Positions 1 through 5,278 of a stretch of 7,888 bases of DNA are shown here, piece by piece. The position numbers were made by a program, and so were the translations under genes. Numbering within the stretch: position 1 is the stretch's first letter; every line of letters begins with the position of its first letter. The DNA is from Rhodospirillales bacterium RIFCSPLOWO2_12_FULL_67_15 (GTDB lineage: Bacteria; Pseudomonadota; Alphaproteobacteria; Rhodospirillales; 2-12-FULL-67-15): contig MIAC01000100.1 in assembly GCA_001830475.1 (NCBI GenBank), positions 1 to 7,888 of the forward strand. The letters run 5' to 3'. The notes beneath the pieces were generated by a model, which had not been told where the DNA came from, did no database searches, and saw only the letters and a program-made list of their open reading frames with translations.

Positions 1-791
1 GCGGCAAATCGACGCTGGTGTCCAAGCTCGTCGCGGCCCTCCTGGAGTCCGGACGCAAGGCCGGCATCATCGCGGTCGACCCATCGAGTCCGTATTCCGG
101 GGGCTCGATCCTCGGCGACCGCATCCGCATGGGCGAGGTTTCCAGCCATCCCTCGGTGTTCGTGCGCAGCATGGCGACGCACGGTGCCCTGGGCGGGCTG
201 GCGCGCGGTACATTGGAGGCGGTGGACATCCTCGACGCCGCGGGTTACGACATGGTCATCATCGAGACGGTCGGCGTCGGCCAGGACGAGGTGGACGTGG
301 TGCGCGCTACGCACACGACCGTGGTGGTATCGGCCCCCGGGCTGGGCGACGACATCCAGGCGATCAAGGCCGGCATCCTCGAAATCGCGGACGTGCACGC
401 GGTGAGCAAGGGCGACAAGCCAGAATCCGACCGGACGGTGTCCGAGCTCAAATCGATGCTCGGACTGGGCCTGCCGGCTACCGGCTTGCGACGCGCGGTG
501 CCGGTGATCAAGACCTGCTCGCCAAGCGGCGAGGGCGTCGCCGAACTCCTCGCCGCGATCGACGCGCACCGCCAATATCTCGTGACGAGCGGAGAATACG
601 AGGGGCGTCGTCAGTCCATCCGGGAACGAAGAATGCTCAAGGCGGCCGAACAGGTATTGCACGACGAATTCGAGCGTCATCGCCAGGGGCGGATGGCCGA
701 TCTGCTCGCCGAGCTTTCCGGGGCGCGCATCTCTCCGCACACCGCCGCGCGCCGGCTATTGGCGCACATCGGCATGGAGGTCACGCGATGA
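1..791 (+). CDS. meaB: MeaB/ArgK-family G-protein chaperone of a B12-dependent acyl-CoA mutase (5'-truncated)
   Basis: This is a SIMIBI-class GTPase that in this family loads, protects and reactivates adenosylcobalamin-dependent acyl-CoA mutases in the cytosol. The window opens inside the Walker A loop: reading from base 3 gives GKSTLVSKL, so the true start lies upstream. Roughly 60-70 N-terminal residues are missing compared with the usual length of about 330. The GTG at 18 is internal and is not the start. Family hallmarks follow: VDPSSPYSGGSILGDRIRM (about 78-134), the switch segment ETVGVGQDEV (about 262-291), SAPGLGDDIQAIKAGI, and a C-terminal helical dimerisation arm. The G4 motif is SKGD (405-416) instead of NKxD. 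The stop overlaps the next start (ATGA, 788-791), so the two genes are translationally coupled. Its partner is HcmA-like, so it would correspond to MeaH of 2-hydroxyisobutyryl-CoA mutase systems. Family assignment is secure; the exact partner is inferred. Confidence 0.95.
   Translation, partial: GKSTLVSKLVAALLESGRKAGIIAVDPSSPYSGGSILGDRIRMGEVSSHPSVFVRSMATHGALGGLARGTLEAVDILDAAGYDMVIIETVGVGQDEVDVVRATHTTVVVSAPGLGDDIQAIKAGILEIADVHAVSKGDKPESDRTVSELKSMLGLGLPATGLRRAVPVIKTCSPSGEGVAELLAAIDAHRQYLVTSGEYEGRRQSIRERRMLKAAEQVLHDEFERHRQGRMADLLAELSGARISPHTAARRLLAHIGMEVTR
776..780 (+). promoter_or_regulatory. Ribosome binding site for the mutase gene
   Basis: GGAGG lies 7 nt before the ATG at 788, inside the end of the upstream GTPase gene. 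It supports the ATGA-overlap start. Confidence 0.75.
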
Positions 792-2464
792 GCAAGGAAC
801 TCGACGAGTTTCGCCGGCAGTTCGAAGCCTGGGAGCAGATCGAGCTCGCCGCCTTCCTGAAAAAGTCGCCGGAGCGGCAGGCCGAGTCGCGCACCGTCAC
901 GGGATTTCCCCTGAAGCGGGTATACACCGCGCTCGATCTCGCGCAGACGCCCGCCGAGGACATCGGCCTTCCCGGCCAGTATCCCTATACCCGCGGCGCC
1001 TATCCCACCATGTACCGCGGCCGCTTGTGGACCATGCGCCAGATTGCCGGCTTCGGCACCGCGGAGGACACCAACGGGAGATTCAAGTACCTCATCGCGC
1101 AGGGGCAGACGGGCCTGTCGACCGACTTCGACATGCCGACCCTGATGGGCTACGACTCCGATCATCCCATGTCGGCGGGCGAGGTCGGGCGCGAGGGCGT
1201 GGCGGTCGATACGCTCGCCGACATGGAGGCGCTGTTCGACGGCATCGATCTCGAAACCATCTCGGTTTCGATGACCATCAATCCGTCGGCGTGGATTCTG
1301 CTCGCGATGTACGTGGCGCTGGCCGAGAAGCGCGGCGATGACCTCGACAGGCTCTCCGGCACCATCCAGAACGACATCCTCAAGGAATACGTCGCGCAGA
1401 AGGAATGGATTTTCCCGCCCCGGCCCTCGATGCGCATCGTCCGCGACACCATCGTCTATTGCGCGCGCAACATGCGCCGCTACAACCCGGTCAACATCTC
1501 CGGCTACCACATCTCGGAAGCCGGCGCGACCGCGGTTCAGGAAGCCGCGTTCACGCTCTGCAACGCCATCGCCTACGTCGAGGAAGTGGTCGAGGCGGGT
1601 ATGCCGGTGGACGAATTCGCGCCCCGGCTCTCCTACTACTTCGTCGCCCAGGCGGATTTTTTGGAAGAAGTCGCCAAGTTCCGCGCCGCGCGCCGCGCCT
1701 ACGCCAGGATCATGAAAGAGCGCTTCGGCGCCAAGAACCCGGAATCGATGCGGCTCCGCTTCCATTGCCAGACGGCGGCGGCGACGCTGACCAAGCCGCA
1801 ATACCAGGTCAACCTGATGCGGACCGCGTATCAGGCGCTGGCGGCGGTGTTCGGCGGGGCCCAGAGCCTGCACACCAACGGCCTCGACGAGGCCTTCGCG
1901 ATTCCGACCGAGGAGGCGATGCGCCTCGCGCTCCGCACCCAGCAGGTGATCGCCGACGAAACCAACGTGACCTCGGTGATCGACCCGCTCGGCGGTTCCT
2001 ACTGCATCGAGGCGCTGACCGACGAGATCGAGCGCCGGATTTTCGCAATCGTCGCGGAAGTCGACGCCATGGGCGGAACCCTGGCGGCGATCGAGCAGGG
2101 CTGGTTCCAGAAGGAAATCGCCGATTCGGCCTACGACTTCGCGCTCAAGAAGGCGAGCGGAGAACGCGCCGTGATCGGCGTCAACAAGTACCTCGAGCGC
2201 GAAGCGCGCGCCAAGATCGAGACCCACCCGTACGATCCGGCAACCGAGCGCCGCCAGATCGCGGGCCTCAATAAAGTGCGCGCGACCCGCGACAACCAGA
2301 AGCTCGCCCGGCTGTTGGACGAGTTGAAAGCGGTGGCCAAGGACGAGAGCGTGAACCTGATGCCGATCACCATCGAGTTGGTGAAGTCGGGCGCGAGCAT
2401 GGGCGACATCGTCGAGACCTTGAAGGGCGTGTTCGGCACCTACCGCGAAACCCCGGTGATTTGA
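788..2464 (+). CDS. hcmA: 2-hydroxyisobutyryl-CoA mutase-like large subunit (B12-dependent acyl-CoA mutase, split type)
   Basis: This is a 558-residue catalytic (TIM-barrel) subunit of the methylmalonyl-CoA mutase superfamily. It has no C-terminal cobalamin domain and no DxHxxG motif, so it needs a separate small subunit, which is not in the window. Superfamily motifs are [14 protein letters not shown] (72-85), GYDSDHP (121-127), TIQNDILKE (192-200), [10 protein letters not shown] (238-247) and QSLHTN. Conserved catalytic-site residues include Gln194 and His241. Aligned to Propionibacterium MCM Tyr89/Ala116/Arg207, this protein has Ile86/Asp113/Gln204. These match the reported HcmA residues Ile90/Asp117/Gln208 with identical spacing (27 and 118 residues), and its length is close to HcmA (about 562). 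The likely reaction is 2-hydroxyisobutyryl-CoA to 3-hydroxybutyryl-CoA. Automated labels would probably say methylmalonyl-CoA mutase. The start ATG has GGAGG at 776-780 and overlaps meaB by 4 nt. Superfamily is near certain; substrate is strongly suggested but untested. Confidence 0.88.
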   Translation: MSKELDEFRRQFEAWEQIELAAFLKKSPERQAESRTVTGFPLKRVYTALDLAQTPAEDIGLPGQYPYTRGAYPTMYRGRLWTMRQIAGFGTAEDTNGRFKYLIAQGQTGLSTDFDMPTLMGYDSDHPMSAGEVGREGVAVDTLADMEALFDGIDLETISVSMTINPSAWILLAMYVALAEKRGDDLDRLSGTIQNDILKEYVAQKEWIFPPRPSMRIVRDTIVYCARNMRRYNPVNISGYHISEAGATAVQEAAFTLCNAIAYVEEVVEAGMPVDEFAPRLSYYFVAQADFLEEVAKFRAARRAYARIMKERFGAKNPESMRLRFHCQTAAATLTKPQYQVNLMRTAYQALAAVFGGAQSLHTNGLDEAFAIPTEEAMRLALRTQQVIADETNVTSVIDPLGGSYCIEALTDEIERRIFAIVAEVDAMGGTLAAIEQGWFQKEIADSAYDFALKKASGERAVIGVNKYLEREARAKIETHPYDPATERRQIAGLNKVRATRDNQKLARLLDELKAVAKDESVNLMPITIELVKSGASMGDIVETLKGVFGTYRETPVI

Positions 2465-2475
2465 ACGGCCGGATT

Positions 2476-2492
2476 CGAGGCGGAGGGCCTCG
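2476..2492. terminator. Small hairpin between convergent genes (possible bidirectional terminator)
   Basis: CGAGGC and GCCTCG form a 6-bp stem with a GGAGG loop. It fills the 28-nt gap between the mutase stop and the stop of the convergent RidA-like gene. No T-run follows on either strand, so intrinsic termination would be weak. The position is the main argument. Confidence 0.3.
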
Positions 2493-3728
2493 TCAGAACG
2501 AAGGCAGCTCGGGCGCGTCGTTCGGGGTGACGGCGATGCCTTCGACCTCGACCAGCCATTCCGGCCGGCAAACCGGCCCCTGGACGATCAGCCGCGGGAG
2601 GCCGGGAAAGCGGTGGCCGAGATAGCCGTCGACGCGGGCAAAGTCGGTCGGGTCGCGGAGATAGACGAGGAGGTGCATCAGGTCGTCGAGGCCCGCCCGG
2701 CCCGCGCGCAACAGGGCCTCGATGTTGGCGACGGCGTGGTCGAGCTGGCGCAGCGCGTCGCCCGGATGCACGACCGCGCCGGAGCGGTCGATGCTCGCGG
2801 TTCCGGAAATGAACAAGTGGGCGCGGTCGGCGTAGGCGATGCGTGTGCCGCGCTCGAACGTGACGTTATAGTCCTGGGTCGGGCACAGCCGGTCGAAGTC
2901 GTTGAGATAGGAAACCTGCGCGGGAACGAGACCAAGAATCGAATAGGCGTCCATGGCGACGAGATCGTAGCGGTGCGCGCACGCGCCCTCGATCCCGGTG
3001 CTGGCGATGAAGTGGGTGGCGCCGGTCATCCCCTGCTCGGCGAACAGCTCGCGCCGGCTGTCGACCATGTCTTGATAAAAGACGTCGATGTCCTTGAGGT
3101 AGACCCACGTCCGGACGCAATGATCGCGGAGCGTGCCGCCTTGGCTCGCGAGGGTGCGGATGAGATCGTCGAACAGCTCCCGCGTCTGCGCCGCCGCCGA
3201 CACCGGCGAGCCGCCGGCGCCGGCGCAGAGCCGGGGGCTCCAGAGATGGCCGAGGCCGTTCCGCTCGACGAGCACGTGCCGCGCCGACAGGCGGCGTTTC
3301 ACGGGCTCGCCCCCGCCTTCGACGTGATAGGCGAAGAGCGCGATCTTCGCGCCGGGCAACGGCGGTTGCTGCACGATCGAGACGGCGACGGGGCTGCCGG
3401 GCGGATCGAGGGCCAAGCCGCTGGCGCGGACCCGCGCCACCTGGTTGATCGTGTCGCTGAGGAAGAGCCGGCGGAAGACCGCGGTTTCGGACGCGAGCCC
3501 GAGGGCCTCGCGCGCCGCCGCGTAGCGGTCCTGGACAAGCTCGATCAGGTCCTGAAGACCGAGTTTTCCCGGCGCTTGCACGCAGATGAAGTGCTCCGCG
3601 CCGCCGTCCGCCCCGTGGAAGCTTCGGCTGGCGATTCCGCCGTCCACGCGCCCGGCGCGGCGTCCGATCCTTGGAACGGTCCCGCGGCTTCGCGGCGCCA
3701 GGGGATCGGCTTCGCCGTGGAACGGCAT
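2493..3728 (-). CDS. Triple-module RidA/YjgF-like protein
   Basis: The protein has 411 residues from the ATG at 3728. Three RidA/YjgF-like modules can be read in order. The N-terminal module (about 45-137) ends in a PPLPGAKIALFAYHVEG segment. The middle one (about 167-265) carries RTWVYLKDIDVFYQDMVDSR and HFIASTGIEG. The C-terminal one (about 303-400) has HLFISGTASID, the helix QLDHAVANIEALL and the closing motif VCRPEWLVEVEGIA. Only the last module keeps an Arg-plus-Glu pair like that of active RidA imine/enamine deaminases (Arg388, Glu395). The middle module has DLVAMDAY where the Glu motif should be. Chorismatases (FkbO/XanB2) are distant relatives with a similar fold and are an alternative. 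A longer reading from TTG at 3782 would overlap the upstream gene by 34 nt. The ATG at 3728 leaves a 20-nt gap and is preferred. It is probably co-transcribed with the oxygenase. Substrate unknown. Confidence 0.88.
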   Translation of the reverse strand: MPFHGEADPLAPRSRGTVPRIGRRAGRVDGGIASRSFHGADGGAEHFICVQAPGKLGLQDLIELVQDRYAAAREALGLASETAVFRRLFLSDTINQVARVRASGLALDPPGSPVAVSIVQQPPLPGAKIALFAYHVEGGGEPVKRRLSARHVLVERNGLGHLWSPRLCAGAGGSPVSAAAQTRELFDDLIRTLASQGGTLRDHCVRTWVYLKDIDVFYQDMVDSRRELFAEQGMTGATHFIASTGIEGACAHRYDLVAMDAYSILGLVPAQVSYLNDFDRLCPTQDYNVTFERGTRIAYADRAHLFISGTASIDRSGAVVHPGDALRQLDHAVANIEALLRAGRAGLDDLMHLLVYLRDPTDFARVDGYLGHRFPGLPRLIVQGPVCRPEWLVEVEGIAVTPNDAPELPSF

Positions 3729-3748
3729 GATCGTCGCGGGTCCCGCCG

Positions 3749-4426
3749 TCACGACACGGCAATCGGCCGGTCGGGAAAACAAAGTTGATTGCGGTCGCGC
3801 CAGTCGGAGCGGACGTAGTTGATCTCCATCAGGCGGCGCACGCCGTTGATCGGACGCTTATCGAAGCCGTGCCAGGTGTGGGGGCCGGAGACGAAGGTCG
3901 CGCCGGTGTTGAACTCGCCCGAAGCGCGCCCGACCCACTTGCGGTCGGCATCGTAGATGTCCGTCCCCCAGTCCTTGGCGTCGGGACCGGTGAAGAGATA
4001 GATCACCATCGAGAAGAGCTTCTCGGGGATATCGCGATGCGGCTCGAGCCACGCCCCGTCGAGGTCCTGCATGTACTCCATCCGCAGGTAGCTGCCCGCG
4101 ACCCCGATCTTGAACGTTTCGCCGATCAGCCGCGCCACGTCCGGCCGCTGCAGCGCGTCGGCGAGCACCGCGCAGACCGGAAACCGCGCGCGCATCGACG
4201 GTGTGATGAAGGTTCGGGTGTTGTTGTAGGTATTGCGCGTCCCGTCGGTCTTGCCGAGCACGGGCGGCGCGATCGGCAGGATGAGGAAGCCGATGCAGAC
4301 CTTCTCCGGCAGCATGTCGCGCATCTTCCAGTGGACGTACGGCCATTCGCCGCGCTCGGCTTGGCGCAAGGTCCGGCTGAAATGGCTCGCCACCTCGGCG
4401 GCGTCGGGCGGCACGAGCAGGCTCAT
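3749..4426 (-). CDS. 2OG-Fe(II) oxygenase-like protein
   Basis: This is a 225-residue protein with the double-stranded beta-helix signature of 2-oxoglutarate/Fe(II) dioxygenases. His130 and Asp132 (EPHRD) form the HxD pair, and His186 (HTWHGF) is the distal ligand. Arg197 or Arg198 (GVRRLMEINYV) is placed to bind the 2OG carboxylate. The stretches LRMEYMQDLDGAWLEPH and GTDIYDADRKWVGR resemble oxygenases I recall from polysaccharide biosynthesis loci, but no glycan gene is nearby, so the substrate stays unassigned. The ATG at 4426 is chosen because AGGAG sits 8 nt upstream. The open frame continues to a TTG at 4498, but that extension lacks domain character. No signal peptide is seen, so it is probably cytosolic. 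The gene starts about 95 bp from an FNR-type box and leads a likely two-gene operon with the RidA-like gene. Confidence 0.9.
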   Translation of the reverse strand: MSLLVPPDAAEVASHFSRTLRQAERGEWPYVHWKMRDMLPEKVCIGFLILPIAPPVLGKTDGTRNTYNNTRTFITPSMRARFPVCAVLADALQRPDVARLIGETFKIGVAGSYLRMEYMQDLDGAWLEPHRDIPEKLFSMVIYLFTGPDAKDWGTDIYDADRKWVGRASGEFNTGATFVSGPHTWHGFDKRPINGVRRLMEINYVRSDWRDRNQLCFPDRPIAVS

Positions 4427-4434
4427 GGCGGGCG

Positions 4435-4439
4435 CTCCT
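4435..4439 (-). promoter_or_regulatory. Ribosome binding site that decides the oxygenase start
   Basis: On the minus strand AGGAG lies 8 nt before the ATG at 4426. The upstream TTG at 4498 is therefore rejected as the start. Confidence 0.75.
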
Positions 4440-4488
4440 GTGTGCAAAAGAAAGGCTTCCCCGGTCCGAGTCGGCACCGCGGCGGCCC

Positions 4489-4494
4489 ATAAGA
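4489..4494 (-). promoter_or_regulatory. Candidate -10 element of an FNR-dependent class II promoter
   Basis: On the minus strand the hexamer reads TCTTAT (4 of 6 matches to TATAAT). A start site 7 nt beyond it, near 4482, would place the FNR-type box centre (4523.5) at -41.5, the canonical class II spacing. Weak alone; the spacing adds support. Confidence 0.35.
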
Positions 4495-4516
4495 GCAATT
4501 GATGCGGGGAATCACA

Positions 4517-4530
4517 TTGATTTCGATCAA
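4517..4530. promoter_or_regulatory. FNR/FixK-type binding site (anaerobox)
   Basis: The sequence is TTGAT TTCG ATCAA, a perfect match in both half-sites to the FNR-family consensus TTGAT-N4-ATCAA. It is intergenic and centred 97 bp upstream of the oxygenase ATG on the minus strand. A candidate -10 element lies at the expected distance on that side. On the plus side the site is 262 bp from the next start, and only a poor -10 candidate (CAAAGT, 4551-4556) fits. Regulation by an FNR, FixK or related Crp-family protein is inferred. Confidence 0.7.
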
Positions 4531-4612
4531 GGCCCGGCCGGCCCTGCCGGCAAAGTCCGGTTTCGGCCGGATCCAGGGATCGGGGCGGGGACGGGACCGG
4601 CCGCGGCGAAGG

Positions 4613-4654
4613 GCGCGCGGGCGAATCCCCGCGCGCATATTCATGATGCGCCCC
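4613..4654 (-). repeat. Dispersed palindromic repeat, copy A
   Basis: On the minus strand this reads as the block GGGGCGCATC (4645-4654), an 8-nt spacer, then a perfect 24-nt inverted repeat (4613-4636) with arms GCGCGCGGG/CCCGCGCGC and loop GATTCG. The same block and identical hairpin recur at 7328-7368 in the opposite orientation. It is intergenic. The conserved loop and conserved flanking block argue against chance GC pairing. Confidence 0.85.
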
Positions 4655-4664
4655 TATCGGGGCG
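4649..4664. repeat. Short hairpin beside repeat copy A
   Basis: CGCCCC and GGGGCG form a 6-bp stem with loop TATC, partly overlapping the GGGGCGCATC block of copy A. It may be part of a compound REP-like element. Confidence 0.5.
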
Positions 4665-4692
4665 ACCCCCCACAGGGCTCCGAACTCGGTTC

Positions 4693-4710
4693 CTTTACCG
4701 ATTCTTTACC
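4693..4710 (+). promoter_or_regulatory. Direct repeat CTTTACC-N4-CTTTACC, possible response-regulator (CtrA-like) site
   Basis: Two copies of CTTTACC (4693-4699 and 4704-4710) sit 11 bp apart, one helical turn. Read as TTTA-N7-TTTA, this has the spacing of the alphaproteobacterial CtrA site TTAA-N7-TTAA with one mismatch per half. It lies about 85 bp upstream of the small membrane-protein gene. Identity of the binding protein is speculative. Confidence 0.3.
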
Positions 4711-4792
4711 CCGCGGCTTCCATCATGGGCGGAATTGCGTCGGCGCGGGGTTCAGGGCTCCGGCTGCCGTGCGTGAGGAGGACTGAGTTGCG

Positions 4793-5278
4793 ATGGCCGA
4801 GACGCTCAGCATCGTCGCTGTTTTCGTCGCCTTCGTCGCCGTGTGGTTCACCGCCGAAGTGGTGAAGCGCCTCAATCAGCGTTCGGATCCGTCGCAGAAT
4901 CCTTTCGTCATCGCGCTCGCCCAGGGCCTCGAACAGAAGGATCGCTGGATCGTCGGATTGGACCAGCGGCTCAAAGTCCTCGAAGGCGAAGTGCGGGCGC
5001 TGCGCAACGAAGACGTGCTCGGCGCCGGCCGGCGGCCGGCGGCCGAAATCGAGCGCGATCTCGATTCCATCGCCCGGGGCTTGCGCAAGGCGCGCGCCCT
5101 GCAGCAGGAGCCGGCGACTTCCCGGGGCGTCGAGCCGCGCGGCAGCGAGCCGCGCGCCGAGCGCCCTCCCCGCGAAGGCGGGGATCGGGGCGCATCGTCA
5201 GACGCGCGCGGGGATTCCGTTGTTGGCCCGCCTACCGGCGGGACCGCGCGCATGCGCGCCGCGATCCCGGCGGCGTGA
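4793..5278 (+). CDS. Small membrane-anchored coiled-coil protein with repeat-derived C-terminus
   Basis: This 161-residue protein is not recognised as a named family. Residues 5-23 (SIVAVFVAFVAVWFTAEVV within this stretch) form one hydrophobic helix, probably an inner-membrane anchor with a cytoplasmic tail. Residues about 45-105 are charged and helical with heptad character (GLDQRLKVLEGEVRALRNE; IERDLDSIARGLRKA), suggesting a coiled coil. From about residue 108 the sequence is Arg/Gly/Pro-rich and disordered. This tail is encoded by two hairpins, a copy of the dispersed repeat and a GC palindrome (5167-5259). The start ATG has AGGAGG at 4776-4781, an 11-nt spacer. Its stop codon directly abuts the convergent phaC stop. 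The first 105 residues look like a genuine gene; the tail may be a recent extension by repeat insertion. No function can be assigned. Confidence 0.7.
   Translation: MAETLSIVAVFVAFVAVWFTAEVVKRLNQRSDPSQNPFVIALAQGLEQKDRWIVGLDQRLKVLEGEVRALRNEDVLGAGRRPAAEIERDLDSIARGLRKARALQQEPATSRGVEPRGSEPRAERPPREGGDRGASSDARGDSVVGPPTGGTARMRAAIPAA
5167..5184. repeat. REP-like hairpin inside a coding region
   Basis: TCCCCGC and GCGGGGA form a perfect 7-bp stem with tetraloop GAAG. The CCCGCGAAGGCGGG core is a form commonly seen in intergenic repeats of alphaproteobacteria. Here it encodes residues about 125-131 of the small membrane protein and lies 2 nt before repeat copy C. Confidence 0.75.
5187..5217 (+). repeat. 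Dispersed palindromic repeat, copy C (partial, intragenic)
   Basis: The block GGGGCGCATC (5187-5196), a 7-nt spacer and GCGCGCGGGGATTC (5204-5217) match the first 31 positions of copy B, apart from the variable spacer. The right hairpin arm is missing. Sequence then passes into a different hairpin. The copy lies in the reading frame of the small membrane protein. Confidence 0.75.
5227..5242. repeat. Hairpin near the convergent gene ends
   Basis: CCCGCC and GGCGGG form a 6-bp stem with loop TACC. A perfect 14-nt palindrome GCGCGCATGCGCGC (5246-5259) follows. No intergenic space exists between this gene and phaC, so these structures are the only visible candidates for ending transcription. Neither is followed by a T-run. 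Confidence 0.5.

Larger units (their letters stand above)
4427..4792. other. Divergent intergenic region (oxygenase / small membrane protein)
   Basis: This stretch of 366 bp has no convincing gene. Reading from the oxygenase side, it holds a possible promoter at 4489-4494, an FNR-type box (4517-4530) and a very GC-rich CCGG-laden block (about 4531-4612). Then come an inverted copy of the dispersed palindromic repeat (4613-4654), a second small hairpin (4649-4664) and a direct repeat (4693-4710). The ribosome binding site AGGAGG of the plus-strand gene is at 4776-4781. Short open frames across it have no ribosome binding site or recognisable domain. Confidence 0.75.

Noticed and set aside
72..85. 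Tyr76 of the mutase (PTMYRGR, residue numbering) as the equivalent of MCM Tyr89
   Set aside because: Counting from the conserved TIQND Gln shows MCM Tyr89 aligns with Ile86 in RQIAGF. The PTMY tyrosine is a different position, so it does not support methylmalonyl specificity.
677..2227. 516-codon open frame on the minus strand opposite the mutase gene
   Set aside because: It is antisense to a gene with clear family motifs. Its translation is Arg/His/Asp/Gly-rich with no domain, as expected from GC-rich codon bias.
3729..3782. TTG start at 3782 for the RidA-like gene
   Set aside because: It would overlap the upstream gene by 34 nt and adds no domain sequence. ATG at 3728 fits operon spacing.
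2613..3788. 391-codon open frame on the plus strand opposite the RidA-like gene
   Set aside because: It has no recognisable domain, and the minus-strand product has clear RidA motifs.
4499..4786. 95-codon open frame in the divergent intergenic region
   Set aside because: It covers the FNR box and repeat copy A, has no ribosome binding site, and the product is Arg/Gly-rich without any motif.
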